Part shown: positions 34,589 through 43,000 of the stretch, piece after piece
Layout: each line of letters opens with the position of its first letter
How positions within the stretch are numbered: position 1 is the first letter of the stretch
Assembly: GCF_036346855.1 (NCBI RefSeq)
Contig: NZ_CP107841.1
Coordinates: 2,918,001-2,982,000, forward strand
Source: Streptomyces europaeiscabiei
GTDB lineage: Bacteria > Actinomycetota > Actinomycetes > Streptomycetales > Streptomycetaceae
Direction of reading: 5' to 3'
DNA: 64,000 bases
Position numbers and translations under genes: made by a program
Notes under the pieces: model-generated
Seen by the model: the letters and a program-made list of their open reading frames with translations, nothing else
Database searches by the model: none
Told to the model about the DNA's origin: nothing

Positions 34589-35013
34589 TCTTCTCGCCCC
34601 CGCCGCCCCTACCCGTCCCATCCCCAGGGGCTCCGCCCCTTCGCCCCCGAGCGCTGGGTGGGGTGTTCGGGGGTGGGGGTGTCCGGGGGTGGGGGTGTCC
34701 GGGGGTGGGGGTGTCCGGGGTGCGTGGGTGTGTGCGGGGTGCGTGGGTGTGTGCGGGTGGGTGGGTGTGTGCGGGTGGGTGGGGGCTGGTCGCGCAGTTC
34801 CCCGCGCCCCTGAAAAGCAGGGGCTGCGCCCCATGCTTTTCGGCCCGCACAGCCGTCGTCTTTCAGACCCGCAGGGCCTGGCCCTTCAGACCCGCAAGGC
34901 CTGGTCCAAGGGCGCAGGACCCCTGGTCCTTCAGGCCCGCGTCAGGCACCGGTCCCACAGGCCCGCAAGGCGTGGTTTTTCGGGGGCGCGGGGAACTGCG
35001 CGATCAGCCCCCA
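34589..35013. repeat. Dispersed repeat copy with G-rich tandem array
   Basis: Module 2 lies inverted at 34589-34627. A 16-bp tandem repeat (GTCCGGGGGTGGGGGT, 34665-34712, three copies) and an 18-19 bp GTGCGGGGTGCGTGGGTGT-type array (to about 34785) follow. Module 1 then spans 34785-35013, with arms GCTGGTCGCGCAGTTCCCCG and GGGGCGCGGGGAACTGCGCG. Between the arms are repeated CTTTCAGACCCGCAGGGCCT-like pieces. The 590-bp gap 34588-35177 holds no gene; its G runs could form quadruplexes. Confidence 0.8.
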
Positions 35014-35177
35014 CCCGCCCGCGCCCGCCGACGCACAGGCACCCCCACCCCAATAGGCGCCCCGCCCGACCCAGCGGAGCGCTCAGGTGACCATCTGACC
35101 ATTCGCTCGTTTTGTTGAACGTGCAGTCACAGGATGTCGCCCCGCGCCCCGCATCTTCCCGCGCCCAGGAGTCGGTC

Positions 35178-37076
35178 GTGGACGTCGAGCAGGCGGAGGC
35201 CGCGCTCGTCGAGCACTATCCGCGTCTGGTCCGGCTCGCCTATCTGACGTTGCCGTCGAGCCTGGGCCGGAACCGCCGCGTTTTGACGGCCCACGCCCTG
35301 ACGCAGCGGGCGCTGCCCAGGGGCCGCAGGTCGGCGACGCTCATCCCGGCGCAGGCGACAGGGACGGGGGCGGTGGCGGGCCGGGAGCGCAACCCCGGGT
35401 ACGCCCTGGTCCGGGTGCGAGTCGTCCGCACCGCCCTGGAGGCGGGACTCCCCCTGCGGCGCAGGGCGTGGCCGAAGCGGTCCCAACTGCCGCCGCTGCT
35501 CCCGCACGTGTGGGGCCTGCGGCTCTTCCCCCGTTCGGGCGGCGCCGACGAGCTGGCTCTGGACCAGCGGCTGTCGGCGCTCACCTCCCCGGCTCGCGCG
35601 GCCTACGTGCTCCGCGGTCTGGAGAAGCTCCCCGACCCGGCGATCAGGGCGCTCCTCGAGGAGGCCGGTGTCGACGATCCGGCCGCGGCGCTGAAGGAGG
35701 CCGGCTCCGTGCCGGCACAGCAGTACGCGCTGCTCTCCTCCCCCGAGTACGACCCCTGTTCGCTGCACGCCCGCCCCACCGATCTGATGCGCCGCCGCCA
35801 GCACCTGAAGGCCGCGCTGGCCGCCACGGCCGCCGTGGTCGTGTGCGGGGCGCTCCTCGGACTGCCCGGGGAAAGCTGGGGGCCCGACGGCGCGGCGGCA
35901 CCCCCGTACGCGCGGAACCCGGCGGCCCAGGCGGCCCTCGATCCGGGCCGGTTGACGACGGCGACGGCCACGGCGTGGCAGACGACGGGGCGCAGCGACT
36001 TCACCACCTGGCCCGCGCGCGGCGACCTCGTCAAGGACAAGGCCCTGCTGCGGCGGGCCCTCGCGGTCTGGGCCCGCCCCGGCGAGTCCGTGCAGGTCGC
36101 GGTCACTCTCGGCACCCAGGCAGGGCCCCCGCCCGGCCCTCCGCAACTGCTGTACGCGGGCAAGGTCGACAACCTCCGGGTCGTCCTGCTCCACGACGGC
36201 CTGCGCATCGCCCGCTACGCCGAGCCCCTGGACGACCCGGGCGTGGCCGCCCTCGACCTGACCCGGGTCGATGGGGCGACCGGCGCCGGCGCGAGCGCCC
36301 TGGTGCTGGGCCGGGCGGACGGCAACGTCCGCTATCTGACGGCCCCGTGGGTGCGCGGGGCGGCCGTACGGGATCTGGCGAAGCCCGACGCGGCGGTGCG
36401 CAGGCTCGCGCTGACGAAGGACGGGACGACGGCCCCGTTCGCCGGCCCGGCGGTGCGCACCGGGAAGTGCCGGTCGTGGGACGTCCTGCAGCTGACCGAT
36501 GCCACGGGCGGTACGCGGCTGCTGACCGACCTGTTGGAGGTGGCCCCCGCTCACCTCACGGTCGGCCGCCCGTCGACCGCCTCGCCGGGTCGTGACGCCT
36601 CCGTCGCGCCGGCGGTCTGGGCGCCCTTCGCCTGCTCCCTGGCCGCCGTGCGGTCGCAGGGCGTGCGGTCCGTGAACGCCTGGCAGTTCGCCCGCCAGCC
36701 GCTGCCCGACGGCAGCGGCCGGGCCGACTGGGTGTGCACCCGCAGCGAGACCTGGCGGGGCGCGGGAACCCGGGCGCTGGCCCAGTTCAACACCGCGGCC
36801 GGCGCGTACGTCACGGCCGCCGCCGACGAGGTCCCCGCCTGCGGCCCGGCCGATCCGCACGTCCTCGCCGCCGGGCCCTGGAAGTCCGCGACCGGCGACT
36901 CGTACCTGCTCGCCGCCGGCAGCAGGGGCACCGTCTTTGTCGAGTTGAGCGGCGGGGTGAGCGGTTCGGCCCGGGGCAACCTCCTCGCCGTACCGGCCGA
37001 GGAGGGCGCGCAGGCCGAGTTGCGAGGCACGCTGGCGAACGGCCGGGAGATCGGCGGACTCCAGTCGGCCGGGTGA
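35178..37076 (+). CDS. Single-pass membrane protein of unknown function
   Basis: The protein is 632 aa from GTG 35178, chosen because AGGAG lies 6 bases upstream; a GTG at 35121 and a TTG at 35112 are alternatives. The cytoplasmic N-terminal part (1-215) has VEHYPRLVRLAYLTLPSSLG and ELALDQRLSALTSPARAAYV, with a faint resemblance to the helices of sigma-like or ECF-associated proteins. A basic RPTDLMRRRQHLKAA stretch precedes one membrane segment (about 214-234). The external part (to 632) contains YAGKVDNLRVVLLHDGLRIA and WVCTRSETWRGAGTRALAQF. I do not recognise a family with confidence. Confidence 0.75.
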   Translation: MDVEQAEAALVEHYPRLVRLAYLTLPSSLGRNRRVLTAHALTQRALPRGRRSATLIPAQATGTGAVAGRERNPGYALVRVRVVRTALEAGLPLRRRAWPKRSQLPPLLPHVWGLRLFPRSGGADELALDQRLSALTSPARAAYVLRGLEKLPDPAIRALLEEAGVDDPAAALKEAGSVPAQQYALLSSPEYDPCSLHARPTDLMRRRQHLKAALAATAAVVVCGALLGLPGESWGPDGAAAPPYARNPAAQAALDPGRLTTATATAWQTTGRSDFTTWPARGDLVKDKALLRRALAVWARPGESVQVAVTLGTQAGPPPGPPQLLYAGKVDNLRVVLLHDGLRIARYAEPLDDPGVAALDLTRVDGATGAGASALVLGRADGNVRYLTAPWVRGAAVRDLAKPDAAVRRLALTKDGTTAPFAGPAVRTGKCRSWDVLQLTDATGGTRLLTDLLEVAPAHLTVGRPSTASPGRDASVAPAVWAPFACSLAAVRSQGVRSVNAWQFARQPLPDGSGRADWVCTRSETWRGAGTRALAQFNTAAGAYVTAAADEVPACGPADPHVLAAGPWKSATGDSYLLAAGSRGTVFVELSGGVSGSARGNLLAVPAEEGAQAELRGTLANGREIGGLQSAG

Positions 37077-37083
37077 CCGCTCA

Positions 37084-37109
37084 TGGATCGAACATCTCTA
37101 CGCGATCCA
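37084..37109. promoter_or_regulatory. Inverted repeat upstream of the TetR-family gene
   Basis: TGGATCG, 12 bases, CGATCCA: perfect 7-bp arms, 39 bp upstream of the regulator start. It is a plausible autoregulatory operator. Confidence 0.45.
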
Positions 37110-37147
37110 GGCCATGGCAGGCTGGAATCAATCGGTAGGGTGTTCGT

Positions 37148-37846
37148 ATGCAAACCGGTACGCGCCGCAGGATGGGTGTGGAGGAGCGGCGGCAGCAGTT
37201 GATCGGGGTCGCCCTCGAACTGTTCAGCCGGCGCTCCCCCGACGAGGTCTCCATCGATGAGATAGCGTCGGCGGCGGGCATCTCACGCCCGCTCGTCTAC
37301 CACTACTTCCCGGGCAAACTCAGCCTGTACGAGGCCGCGTTGACGCGTGCCTCCGACGATCTCGCGCACCGTTTCGTCGAGCCCCGTGAGGGCCCGCTCG
37401 GCGCCCGGCTGCTCCGCGTCACGCACCGCTTCTTCGACTTCGTCGACCAGCACGGCCCCGGTTTCTCCGCGCTGATGCGCGGCGGCCCGGCGGTCGGTTC
37501 CTCCCGCACGAACGCTCTCATCGACGGCGTACGCCAGGCCGCGTATGTCCAGATCCTTTCGCACCTGGATGTCGACGCCGTGCCCGCCCGCCTCGAACTC
37601 GTCATCCGCTCCTGGATCTCCCTGGCCGAGTCCACGGCCCTCATCTGGCTCGACGGGCGCCGCATCCCGAGGGAGGAGCTGGAGGTCCAACTCGTCCACG
37701 ACTTCGCGGCCCTCGCGGCGGTGAGCGCGGCCCAGGACGAGGAGATGGCGGACCTGCTCCGCAGGATGCTCGCCGAGGAGCCGCCGGACGGCCCGTTCAG
37801 CGAGATGGCGGGACGCCTGGTGGCTTTGGGGCGCGCCACCATCTAG
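37148..37846 (+). CDS. TetR/AcrR-family transcriptional regulator
   Basis: The 232-aa protein has an N-terminal TetR HTH: RRQQLIGVALELFSRRSPDE, VSIDEIASAAGISRPLVYHY, FPGKLSLYEAAL. The ligand-binding C-terminal part is helical (RFFDFVDQHGPGFSALMRGG). Members are dimeric repressors released by small molecules. It follows the membrane protein gene by 71 bp in the same direction with an inverted repeat between, so it may control itself and a neighbour. One arm of the dispersed repeat begins at its stop codon. Confidence 0.9.
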   Translation: MQTGTRRRMGVEERRQQLIGVALELFSRRSPDEVSIDEIASAAGISRPLVYHYFPGKLSLYEAALTRASDDLAHRFVEPREGPLGARLLRVTHRFFDFVDQHGPGFSALMRGGPAVGSSRTNALIDGVRQAAYVQILSHLDVDAVPARLELVIRSWISLAESTALIWLDGRRIPREELEVQLVHDFAALAAVSAAQDEEMADLLRRMLAEEPPDGPFSEMAGRLVALGRATI

Positions 37847-37872
37847 GGGCGCGGGGAACTGCGCGAGCAACC
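37846..37872. repeat. Single arm of the dispersed repeat
   Basis: GGGGCGCGGGGAACTGCGCG plus AGCAACC, directly at the stop codon of the TetR-family gene. Only the right arm of module 1 is present; no partner arm is found nearby. Confidence 0.75.
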
Positions 37873-37916
37873 ACGACGCCCTCGCACCAGGCAGTCCCCC
37901 GAAGTCCCAACGGCGC

Positions 37917-38273
37917 CTAGATCTCGAACTTCCGGTACGAGGGATCAAGGTCGCGCACCTCAGCCGACGCATGAAACGCCAGCCCCTGCCCCACCTTCAC
38001 GAACTCCCGAAGCAGTTCCAGCACGTTCTCGGTCAACGTCACCTTGGTCTCGTCGGTCCGCCCCGCGAGCAGCCCGAGCGTGACGTGCACGATCGCGTGG
38101 CCGTCCGTGTCGGGCCCGACCACCGTGTCCTCGGTGGCCCGGAACTGCGTCTTGCACGCCTCCGGCTTCGCGGCAGCGGTCCGCACGACCTCCTCGTGCA
38201 GGGCCTTGGCGAACGCGGGCCGGTCAAAGCCCTCGGAGAGAACGGCGGAGTAATCCACGGTGATCTGCGGCAT
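37917..38273 (-). CDS. 5-carboxymethyl-2-hydroxymuconate delta-isomerase-like tautomerase
   Basis: This 118-aa protein of the tautomerase superfamily starts MPQITVDYSAVL, so Pro would be exposed as the N-terminal catalytic base after Met removal. It has the CHMI pattern (ETKVTLTENVLELLREFVKV, ASAEVRDLDPSYRKFE). CHMI acts in homoprotocatechuate breakdown, but no other genes of that pathway lie nearby, so the true substrate is open. ATG 38273 follows GAGGGGCG; a longer frame to 38297 would bury the Pro. Confidence 0.8.
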   Translation of the reverse strand: MPQITVDYSAVLSEGFDRPAFAKALHEEVVRTAAAKPEACKTQFRATEDTVVGPDTDGHAIVHVTLGLLAGRTDETKVTLTENVLELLREFVKVGQGLAFHASAEVRDLDPSYRKFEI

Positions 38274-38316
38274 GGGACGCCCCTCATACAAGGTCAACTA
38301 CAACAAGGCAACCCGG

Positions 38317-39933
38317 TCAGCCTAGCCGCAGGCGCAACGCGAGCATCGCGATGTCGTCCTCCCGGTCCCTGCCGAAACAGTGCAGCAACGTGTCGCACAG
38401 CGCGACCGTCCCGGCCGGGGCGCCCGCCGCGGCGGCCCGCAGTTGTTCCAGGGAGAGCGAGAGATCGATCCCCCGGGTTTCCACGAGCCCGTCCGTGACC
38501 ATGAGCAGCCGATCCGTCGGCCACAGCACCGTCTCCGTGGGCTCGGGCCGGTCCAGGCCGAGCCCCAGGAGCGGCCCTGCGGCCTTCACGTACTCGGCCT
38601 CTCCCGAGTCGCGGACGATCAGCGGCGGGATATGGCCCGCGTTGGCGATCCGTACGCGCCCACTGCCCGGCTCGACGAGGGCCAGACAGACCGTGGCGGT
38701 GACGTCGGGGTGGTAGTGCTGGAGCATCCGGTCGAGCCGCCGGGCGAGCGCCACGGGGTCGGACTGCTCCACGCAGTAGGCGCGCAGGGCGTGCCGGATC
38801 TCGACCATCACGGTGGCCGCCTCCAGCGAGTGCCCGACGACGTCGCCGACGGCGGTGAGGACGCCGTCGCCGGTGGACAGGGCCGCGTAGAAGTCGCCGC
38901 CGATCTCGGTCCGGCGGGACGCGGGGACGTATCGGACGACCACTTCGAGGCCGGGAAACTCGGGCACCCGCTTGGGCAGGAAGCTGTGCTGGAGGGTGAG
39001 CGCGACATGGCGCTCGACCTGGTACATGAGGAGGGGCTGCGCTGCCAGGGCGGTGGCCTGGGCGAGACGGGCGACCAGGCCCGTGGCGTCGGATGCCGTG
39101 CCGCGGGTGCCCCGCACGGGTGTGGCGACGCAGACGGGTGTGCCGCTCTCGGTGCGGGCCAGGACCAGCCGGGCGTCCTCGGCGACGCCGGGCCGGAAGA
39201 AGCCCGCGGGCCACAGGGGCGCGGGGACGACGGTGTCGTGCGGCCCGGGGTCGCCGTCGGTGACGCGGCGGATGAGCCGGGCCACGGTCTCGTGCGCGCC
39301 GGCGTCGGGGAGGGTGGTGCGCGCTCGGGCCCGGGAGGTGCCGCTGCAGAGGTGGCCGTCCTCGCCGAGCACGAACACGGCGGCGGGCGACCGGGTGAGC
39401 CGGGCGGCTCCCTCGGCGGCGGCTCCGGCCAGCTCCTCCAGGGTGCGGGCGGCCTGGACGTCGACGATGGTCTCGGACAGCAGGGTGAGCCGTCGTACCA
39501 GGGCCTCGGCGCCGTTGCGCATACGGGCGCCGCGGACGGCCGCGCGGACGACCGCCTGGATCTCCTCCGGCTCGGCGGGGACCGTCAGATAGGCCTCGCC
39601 GCCCGCGTCCAGTCCCCGGCAGCGGTCGCCGGGGGCGACGGCCGCCGCGGAGAAGTGGACGACGGGCAGGGCCGCCGTCGGGGGTTGCGCCTTGAGCCGA
39701 CGGCAGAGTTCGAAGCCGCTCATGTCCGGGAGGCCGACGTCGACGAGGGCCACGTCGGGCAGGGCTCCCGAGCGGAGCCGCAGGTCGAGTTCGGCGAGCG
39801 CCTCACCGGCGCTGGCGACGGGGACGACACTGTGTCCGGCCCTGCGCAGCACCGCGCCCATCGCGTACCGGCCGGCGGCCGCGTCGTCGACCACCAGCAC
39901 CGTGGTGCCTGCTGCGTCGGCCATCAGACTCAT
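38317..39933 (-). CDS. Response-regulator receiver - GAF-like - SpoIIE/PP2C phosphatase
   Basis: The 538-aa protein starts with a CheY-like receiver (TTVLVVDDAAAGRYAMGAVL; phospho-acceptor Asp in DVALVDVGLPDMSG, about residue 66). A GAF-like sensor region (about 140-300) and a C-terminal PP2C/RsbU phosphatase follow, with FPGLEVVVRYVPASRRTEIG, GGDFYAALSTGDGVLTAVGD, VVGHSLEAA and DGLVETRG. Such proteins dephosphorylate anti-anti-sigma factors in partner-switching systems. No anti-sigma partner is seen nearby. ATG 39933 or the ATG three codons later is the start. It lies 43 bp after the tautomerase in the opposite coordinate sense, same strand. Confidence 0.88.
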   Translation of the reverse strand: MSLMADAAGTTVLVVDDAAAGRYAMGAVLRRAGHSVVPVASAGEALAELDLRLRSGALPDVALVDVGLPDMSGFELCRRLKAQPPTAALPVVHFSAAAVAPGDRCRGLDAGGEAYLTVPAEPEEIQAVVRAAVRGARMRNGAEALVRRLTLLSETIVDVQAARTLEELAGAAAEGAARLTRSPAAVFVLGEDGHLCSGTSRARARTTLPDAGAHETVARLIRRVTDGDPGPHDTVVPAPLWPAGFFRPGVAEDARLVLARTESGTPVCVATPVRGTRGTASDATGLVARLAQATALAAQPLLMYQVERHVALTLQHSFLPKRVPEFPGLEVVVRYVPASRRTEIGGDFYAALSTGDGVLTAVGDVVGHSLEAATVMVEIRHALRAYCVEQSDPVALARRLDRMLQHYHPDVTATVCLALVEPGSGRVRIANAGHIPPLIVRDSGEAEYVKAAGPLLGLGLDRPEPTETVLWPTDRLLMVTDGLVETRGIDLSLSLEQLRAAAAGAPAGTVALCDTLLHCFGRDREDDIAMLALRLRLG

Positions 39934-39958
39934 GAGGCTCTCGTCGTCGCTGAAGCTC

Positions 39959-39996
39959 GGGTGGTGCGGGCCGTCCCCTCTCCGCCCGCACCACCC
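39959..39996. terminator. Terminator downstream of the pullulanase gene
   Basis: GGGTGGTGCGGGC, a 12-nt loop and the exact complement (13-bp stem), just after the stop of the minus-strand gene at 40008. Confidence 0.8.
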
Positions 39997-40007
39997 AAAC
40001 TAGCGCT

Positions 40008-43000
40008 CTACCGGTCGGATCGTGCGAATACCGCCACGGTCCGCCCCGGAACGACGAACGTCCCCGATTCCGCTTCGTACGACGAGGTCCGGACGGTAGA
40101 GTCCGCACCCGCCGCCTGCACCGGGTGCAGGACGTATGCCGTCCCGGCCAGGTCGTCCACGGTCTGCTTCCGCTTCTCGGGGGTGGCGTTGAAGACGACG
40201 ACGAGGTCGCCGAGTTCCATGGTGATCACGCCCGGGGTCTCGTCCTTCCCCGACAGCGGGAAGGACAGCTTCGACTGCACCTGCCCGGTCGTGTCGAGGG
40301 AGAACACGCCCTCCGTCGTACGGATTCTCAGCAGGTCCCGGTAGGCGGCCGAGGCCCCCTCGATCTGTTCGCAGCCGACCCCGACGGAGGTCAACAGGGG
40401 CTTGGCGTAGGGCCACTTGGACTGGTTGTCGGCCGCGAGGGGCAGTCCGCGCCCGAAGCCGTTGCCGTCCCGGCAGTCCCAGTGGATCGCGTTGAACCAG
40501 TCGCCGCTGTCGTAGGAGTTCCGGTCGAGGGACTTGGACCGCAGCAGGTCGGTGCCGGCCTGGGAGAGCGCCGGGCCCTGCGAGAGGGCGGCGGTCGCCA
40601 TGGCGAGGACCTGCATACGGGCCCGGTCGGCCGCGCTCGTCGACTTCGGCAGCTTGAAGGCCAGTGCGTCGAACAGGGACTCGTTGTCGTGCGCATCGAC
40701 GTAGGCGAGGGCGTCGCCGGGGGCGTCCGCATATCCGGCGGCGGCCCCGTTGTAGTCGACCTCGGAGCCCTTGACCTCCTTGCCGTCGGTGTCGGTGAAC
40801 CGGTAGTTCGCGAGGTTGCCGCTCAGCCCGACCTTGATGAGGTCCTGGTAGTGCAGCAGCCGTGCCTTCTGCTCGGCCGGAGTGCCGTTGTCGTCCGCGG
40901 AGTTGGGCTCGGTGTAGAGACCGGAGGCGAAGCCCTGGACACCCGGGTCCTCGTCGAAGGGTCCGCCGCCGCGCACCGCGTCACGGGCCCGGTCGGAGAA
41001 GGTCGCGACGCCCGTCCCGGCCATGTTCTTCTGCGTGGCCTGGGTGAAGCGCGCGTCGTCGGCGACCTCGCCGAAGTTCCAGCCCTCCCCGTACAGGATG
41101 ATCTTCTTCCCGTCGACGCCGTCCTTCTTGAGGGTCAGCGCGTCGAGGGCCTTGCGCACCGCGAGGATGTTGGCCTTCGGGTGGTGCCCCATGAGGTCGA
41201 AGCGGAACCCGTCGACCTTGTACTCCCTGGCCCAGGTCACCATCGAGTCGACTACGAGCTTGCCCATCATGGTGTTCTCGGGCGCGGTGTTGGCGCAGCA
41301 GGTGGAGGTGGCGACGGAACCGTCGGCGAGGAGCCGGTGGTAGTAGCCGGGGACCACCTTGTCGAGGACGCTCCTGTCGGCCTGGCCGCTGGCCGGGGTG
41401 TGGTTGTAGACCACGTCCAGCACGACCCCGAGGCCGTCGCCGTTGAGCGCCTTCACCATCTTCCGGAACTCGACCGTGCGCCGGGTGCCGTCCGGGTCGG
41501 TCGCGTACGAGCCCTCGGGGACCGTGTAGTGGTAGGGGTCGTAGCCCCAGTTGAACCCGTCCTTGGCCGCGGCCTTCGCGACGCACTCCTGCTGCTTGTC
41601 GGAGTCGGCGGCGTACGAGCCGAGGTCGCAGTCGACACTCGCCTGGTCCGCCTTCCTCTCGGGGATGGTGGCGATGTCGGCGACGGGGAGGAGGTGCACG
41701 TACGAGGTGCCCGCCTTCGCCAGCTTCCGCAGATGCTTCGAGCCGTCGCTCCCCCGGTCGGTGAAGGCGAGGTAGGTGCCCTTGTCCTTCGCGGGCACGG
41801 TCCTGTCGTCGATGGAGAAGTCCCGGACGTGCAACTCCTGGATCTGCGCGTCCTTCAGCGGTACGGCCTTGGGCTTGGTGTACGACGACCAGCCGCTCGG
41901 CGCCAGGGACCTGTCCGCCAGGTCGACGACGAGGCTGCGCTCGGAGTCGGCGGTCAGGGCGACGGAGTACGGGTCGGTGACCTTGTTGGTGACGACCTCG
42001 CGGACGCTGGGCGCCCACACCTTCACGACGTACCGGTAGGGCTTGTTCTTCCAGGACTTCGGTCCGGTGACGGACCAGACTCCGGTGGCGTCGTCCCGCT
42101 TCATGGGGAGCGTCCTGCCGTCCAGGTCGAGGGAGACCTTCTGCGCGGTGGGCGCCCAGACGGCGAGCGTCGGACGGCCCTTGGCGAAGGTCGGGCCGAG
42201 GTCGGCGTTTGCCGCGCTCCTGCCGTACAGGTCGTCGAGCACACCGGCGATCTGCACGCCCGTCGCCGCGAGCACGGCCCCGTTGGCGGCCCGCTGGGAG
42301 GCGACGAGCTGGCCGCGCAGGGCCGCACGGACCCGGTCGCGGTCGCGCGGGTCGACGGTCCAGGCCGTGTACGACTTCAGGTGCGGGAACCTCGCCTTCT
42401 GGGCGTCGGTGAGGGCCGACTTCGTGAGGCGGAGCCACCGCTCGTCGGTGCCGGTCAGCGCGCCGTCCTTCGCGGCGATGGAGCCGGTGCGGGAGGAGAG
42501 CAACTGGGTGGACGCGGCGGTGTCGTCACCGTTCCACGCGACGGTGTTCCGGTCGATCCAGACCGCCTTGGAGGTGGTCAGGTCGAGGGCGGCCGCGCTG
42601 CCCGCGGGCTGCGGGAGCAGGTACTTCTCCTGGCCGTTGAGCAGCCACACCTCGTGGCCGTCGGCCTTGAGGTCGAGCGCCTGGTCGGTGGAGAGGTCCT
42701 TCTCGTCGCCCTTGTGGATGATGTAACTGAGGCTGGTGGCCCCGTCGGTGAGGGGCACCTCGAAGACAGCGCCGTAGGCGTCGGTCCGCACCGGTTCCAG
42801 GGGCTTGGACCAGTCCGTGGGGTTCGCCGCGCCGGACCAGACGTGCAGGCCCCAGCCGTCGTGGTTCCCGTCGGCGCGGTGGTAGTGCAGGACGGCCTTG
42901 GTCTTGTCCTGCTCGGGGTAGTCGGCGGCCGGCTTCTCCGTCAGGACGGCCTCCGTGCCCTGCTCGACCCAGATCTCGCCCGTCTTCGTGACGTCGATCG

